Origin: JBEKLJ01 sp050010255
Lineage (GTDB): Bacteria; Acidobacteriota; Terriglobia; Bryobacterales; Bryobacteraceae
NCBI GenBank assembly: GCA_050010255.1
Contig: JBEKLJ010000142.1
Span: 1 to 9,271, forward strand
DNA length: 9,271 nucleotides
Direction of reading: 5' to 3'
Shown: piece by piece, positions 7,587 through 9,271 of the stretch
Position numbering within the stretch: the first letter of the stretch is position 1
Layout of the letters: every line of letters begins with the position of its first letter
The notes under the pieces: generated by a model
Told to the model about the DNA's origin: nothing
What the model saw: only the letters and a program-made list of their open reading frames with translations
Database searches by the model: none
Position numbers and translations under genes: made by a program

Positions 7587-9271
7587 ATGCGCAGGTGCAT
7601 TCTGCTTCTCTGTCTGGCGTCTTTGATGCAGAGCACCGCCGCGGCCCAGGTCACCGGAAGACTGTCGGGGACCGTGGAAGACGCCGGAGGCAAGGCCCTG
7701 GCCGGCGCGCGTGCGACGCTGACTCTGCCGGAATCCTCGGTTGTGTACTCTTCCACAATCACCTCCCGCACCGGCGCGTTCCTTTTCCCGGCTCTGAGGC
7801 CGGTGTTTTACGACCTCACCGTGGACGCCCCGAACTTCACGACGCAGACGCTGAAGAACGTCGAGGTCGATCCGGCCGCCGAGACTTCGCTGCCGCCGAT
7901 CCACCTGGCGCTCGGCCACGCCAGGCGGGTGGCGAAGGCTCCCGAGCAATCGCTCGAAACGGCCAGTGTCGATGTTGCGTCCACGGCGAACTACGATCAA
8001 ATGGGCCGGCTGCCGCTTCCGGGCCGGGACCCGTTCTACCTGGTGGATATGCTCCCCGGTGTGCAGCACAACGGCCGCGCCCCGTTGGCTATTTATGGGC
8101 AGTCAGCATCGCTGGCAAACATCACCTACGACGGCCTGATCATGCAGGAAAGCTTCATGCGTGCGAACAGTCTGGATTCCACCACTCTTTCGCCGCGCAC
8201 CGATCAGATCAGCGAAGCGACCGTCGTGACCGGCGCCATCTATGGCTGCGGCTGCTCTCAGGTGGCTTTCAGCACGCCAGGCGGGGGCGCTTCGTTTCAT
8301 GCCTCGGCGTACTGGCTGGCGATCCCGAAAGGAATCACTGCACAGTACTGGGCCGACAACAGCCGGAATATGCCTGCCACCACGAATCTCAGTCAATTGG
8401 GTGCGACTTTCGGCGGCCCATTGAGGAAGGATAAGTTGTTTTTCTTTCTGAACTATGAAGCCGACCTCGACCGCTCGACCGTGACCCGCACGGGCGATGT
8501 ACCTGGCAGCCCACTTACCAGCCGGGATCCACTTATGCAACAGGTTCTGGGACTCATTCCATCAAACCCGTCGGGAAAGTACCGGGGAACGCAGAACAAT
8601 GGCGGCACTGCCAGTATTGGACTGGCGCGGTTGGATTACCTGGCTTCGGCCCGGCACAGCTTCGGCCTGACTTTCGCGTTCAGGAACAGTTCCACGGACG
8701 ATCCCTCCGACTCCTCCGTGTTCGGGCGCAAACCAACGACCACCGTCGGCGTCTCCTCGCCTTTCTTCGCAGCTTCATGGCGCTGGTCTCCGACTGCCCG
8801 CCTGACCAACGAGGTCCGCGCTGGCGCGAGTCTGCCCGGCATCGACTTTCGCAACTCACTCCGTTCCAGGTTTGGTTTTATTGCGATCCTGAACGACCCG
8901 AATGTTTCAGTCAGCCAGCCCATGTCGGGCGTCGACCCTCAGGGACGCGACGATCACCTGCATAGTTACCAGGACAACCTGACCTGGACGGTTGGCAAAC
9001 ACTCGTTACAGGCCGGCCTCTGGCTCCAGCAGTATCGCCTGCAGTCGTATGGCTTCAATAACGGGCCGCTGGACTCACTGACGGTTCCGCGCTATGTCGT
9101 CAGCGACATTGCCGAGGGCGCCATCACGGAAGCCGATCAGCGCTTCAACATCGCTTCGCCGACCTCCGGATACTCGAGCGGATCCACGGCGCGCAGCAAG
9201 CTTTCCGCGAATATGATTTCGGGCTACTTCCACGAAAACTGGAGACTGCTTCGCTCTCTGACGATCAGTCT
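7587..9271 (+). CDS. TonB-dependent receptor, Oar-like with carboxypeptidase regulatory-like domain (3' partial)
   Basis: Outer-membrane beta-barrel transporter powered by TonB-ExbBD; 561 codons are visible and the gene runs off the window. Residues 1-20 (MRRCILLLCLASLMQSTAAA) form a signal peptide, then QVTGRLSGTVEDAGGKALAG opens a carboxypeptidase-regulatory-like beta-sandwich to about 105. A plug domain follows at about 130-260 (LPLPGRDPFYLVDMLPGVQ, then IYGQSASLANITYDGLIMQE). ATFGGPLRKDKLFFFLNYE at 273-291 is the hallmark of large acidobacterial receptors, and barrel strands such as HSLQAGLWLQQY follow. Full-length relatives have about 1000 or more residues. The start was chosen for signal-peptide shape; an in-frame ATG at 7545 would add 14 residues and neither has a strong ribosome binding site. 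The substrate is unknown, often glycans or peptides in such families. Codon bias is slightly less GC-rich than in the atp genes. Confidence 0.9.
   Translation, partial: MRRCILLLCLASLMQSTAAAQVTGRLSGTVEDAGGKALAGARATLTLPESSVVYSSTITSRTGAFLFPALRPVFYDLTVDAPNFTTQTLKNVEVDPAAETSLPPIHLALGHARRVAKAPEQSLETASVDVASTANYDQMGRLPLPGRDPFYLVDMLPGVQHNGRAPLAIYGQSASLANITYDGLIMQESFMRANSLDSTTLSPRTDQISEATVVTGAIYGCGCSQVAFSTPGGGASFHASAYWLAIPKGITAQYWADNSRNMPATTNLSQLGATFGGPLRKDKLFFFLNYEADLDRSTVTRTGDVPGSPLTSRDPLMQQVLGLIPSNPSGKYRGTQNNGGTASIGLARLDYLASARHSFGLTFAFRNSSTDDPSDSSVFGRKPTTTVGVSSPFFAASWRWSPTARLTNEVRAGASLPGIDFRNSLRSRFGFIAILNDPNVSVSQPMSGVDPQGRDDHLHSYQDNLTWTVGKHSLQAGLWLQQYRLQSYGFNNGPLDSLTVPRYVVSDIAEGAITEADQRFNIASPTSGYSSGSTARSKLSANMISGYFHENWRLLRSLTIS

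Noticed and set aside
7595..8434. 279-codon plus-strand open frame over the receptor start
   Set aside because: It overlaps the receptor in another frame and gives Arg/Gly/His-rich sequence; the receptor frame has a signal peptide and known motifs and stays open to the window edge.

Overview
The window looks like a chromosomal segment of a high-GC acidobacterium, most likely of the Solibacter/Bryobacter group. This is inferred from gene content and codon bias: an Oar-type TonB-dependent receptor with a carboxypeptidase-like N-terminal domain, an HVO_A0114-type antitoxin-like regulator, a c-di-AMP riboswitch, and strongly GC-ending codons. No marker gene fixes the taxonomy.

Layout. Positions 2-3962 (+) carry the distal half of an F1Fo ATP synthase operon: atpA (5' end outside the window), atpG, atpD and an unusually short atpC. 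The genes are tightly packed except for a 78-base atpG-atpD gap. Positions 3963-4105 hold two adjacent hairpins between convergent genes; the second is a repeat with 19-base arms, and degenerate relatives of it lie just upstream of atpD and near 4580. Positions 4109-4592 (-) hold a winged-helix regulator of the TumA-like antitoxin class, preceded by what looks like the last ~25 codons of its toxin partner. From about 4594 to 4960 there is no convincing gene, only inverted repeats and apparent mobile-element debris.

Positions 4966-5090 (+) form a ydaO/yuaA-type (c-di-AMP) riboswitch directly upstream of a 748-residue potassium transporter of the KimA type (5134-7380). This protein has 12 membrane segments, the K+-site residues recalled from KimA, a USP-like cytosolic domain and an extra C-terminal region. 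In Bacillus subtilis the same riboswitch class controls kimA (formerly ydaO), and the KimA protein itself binds c-di-AMP, so RNA-level and protein-level control of one transporter is a reasonable inference here. Positions 7374-7544 (-) contain a short ORF with coding-like codon use. From 7587 to the right edge runs the 5' part of a TonB-dependent outer-membrane receptor gene.

How the parts work together: the atp genes make the catalytic F1 sector that turns the proton gradient into ATP. The KimA-like protein would import K+, with c-di-AMP shutting it down when K+ is ample. The receptor probably imports a large substrate, perhaps a glycan or peptide, across the outer membrane. The short regulator region looks like the decayed remains of a toxin-antitoxin cassette beside repeat elements.
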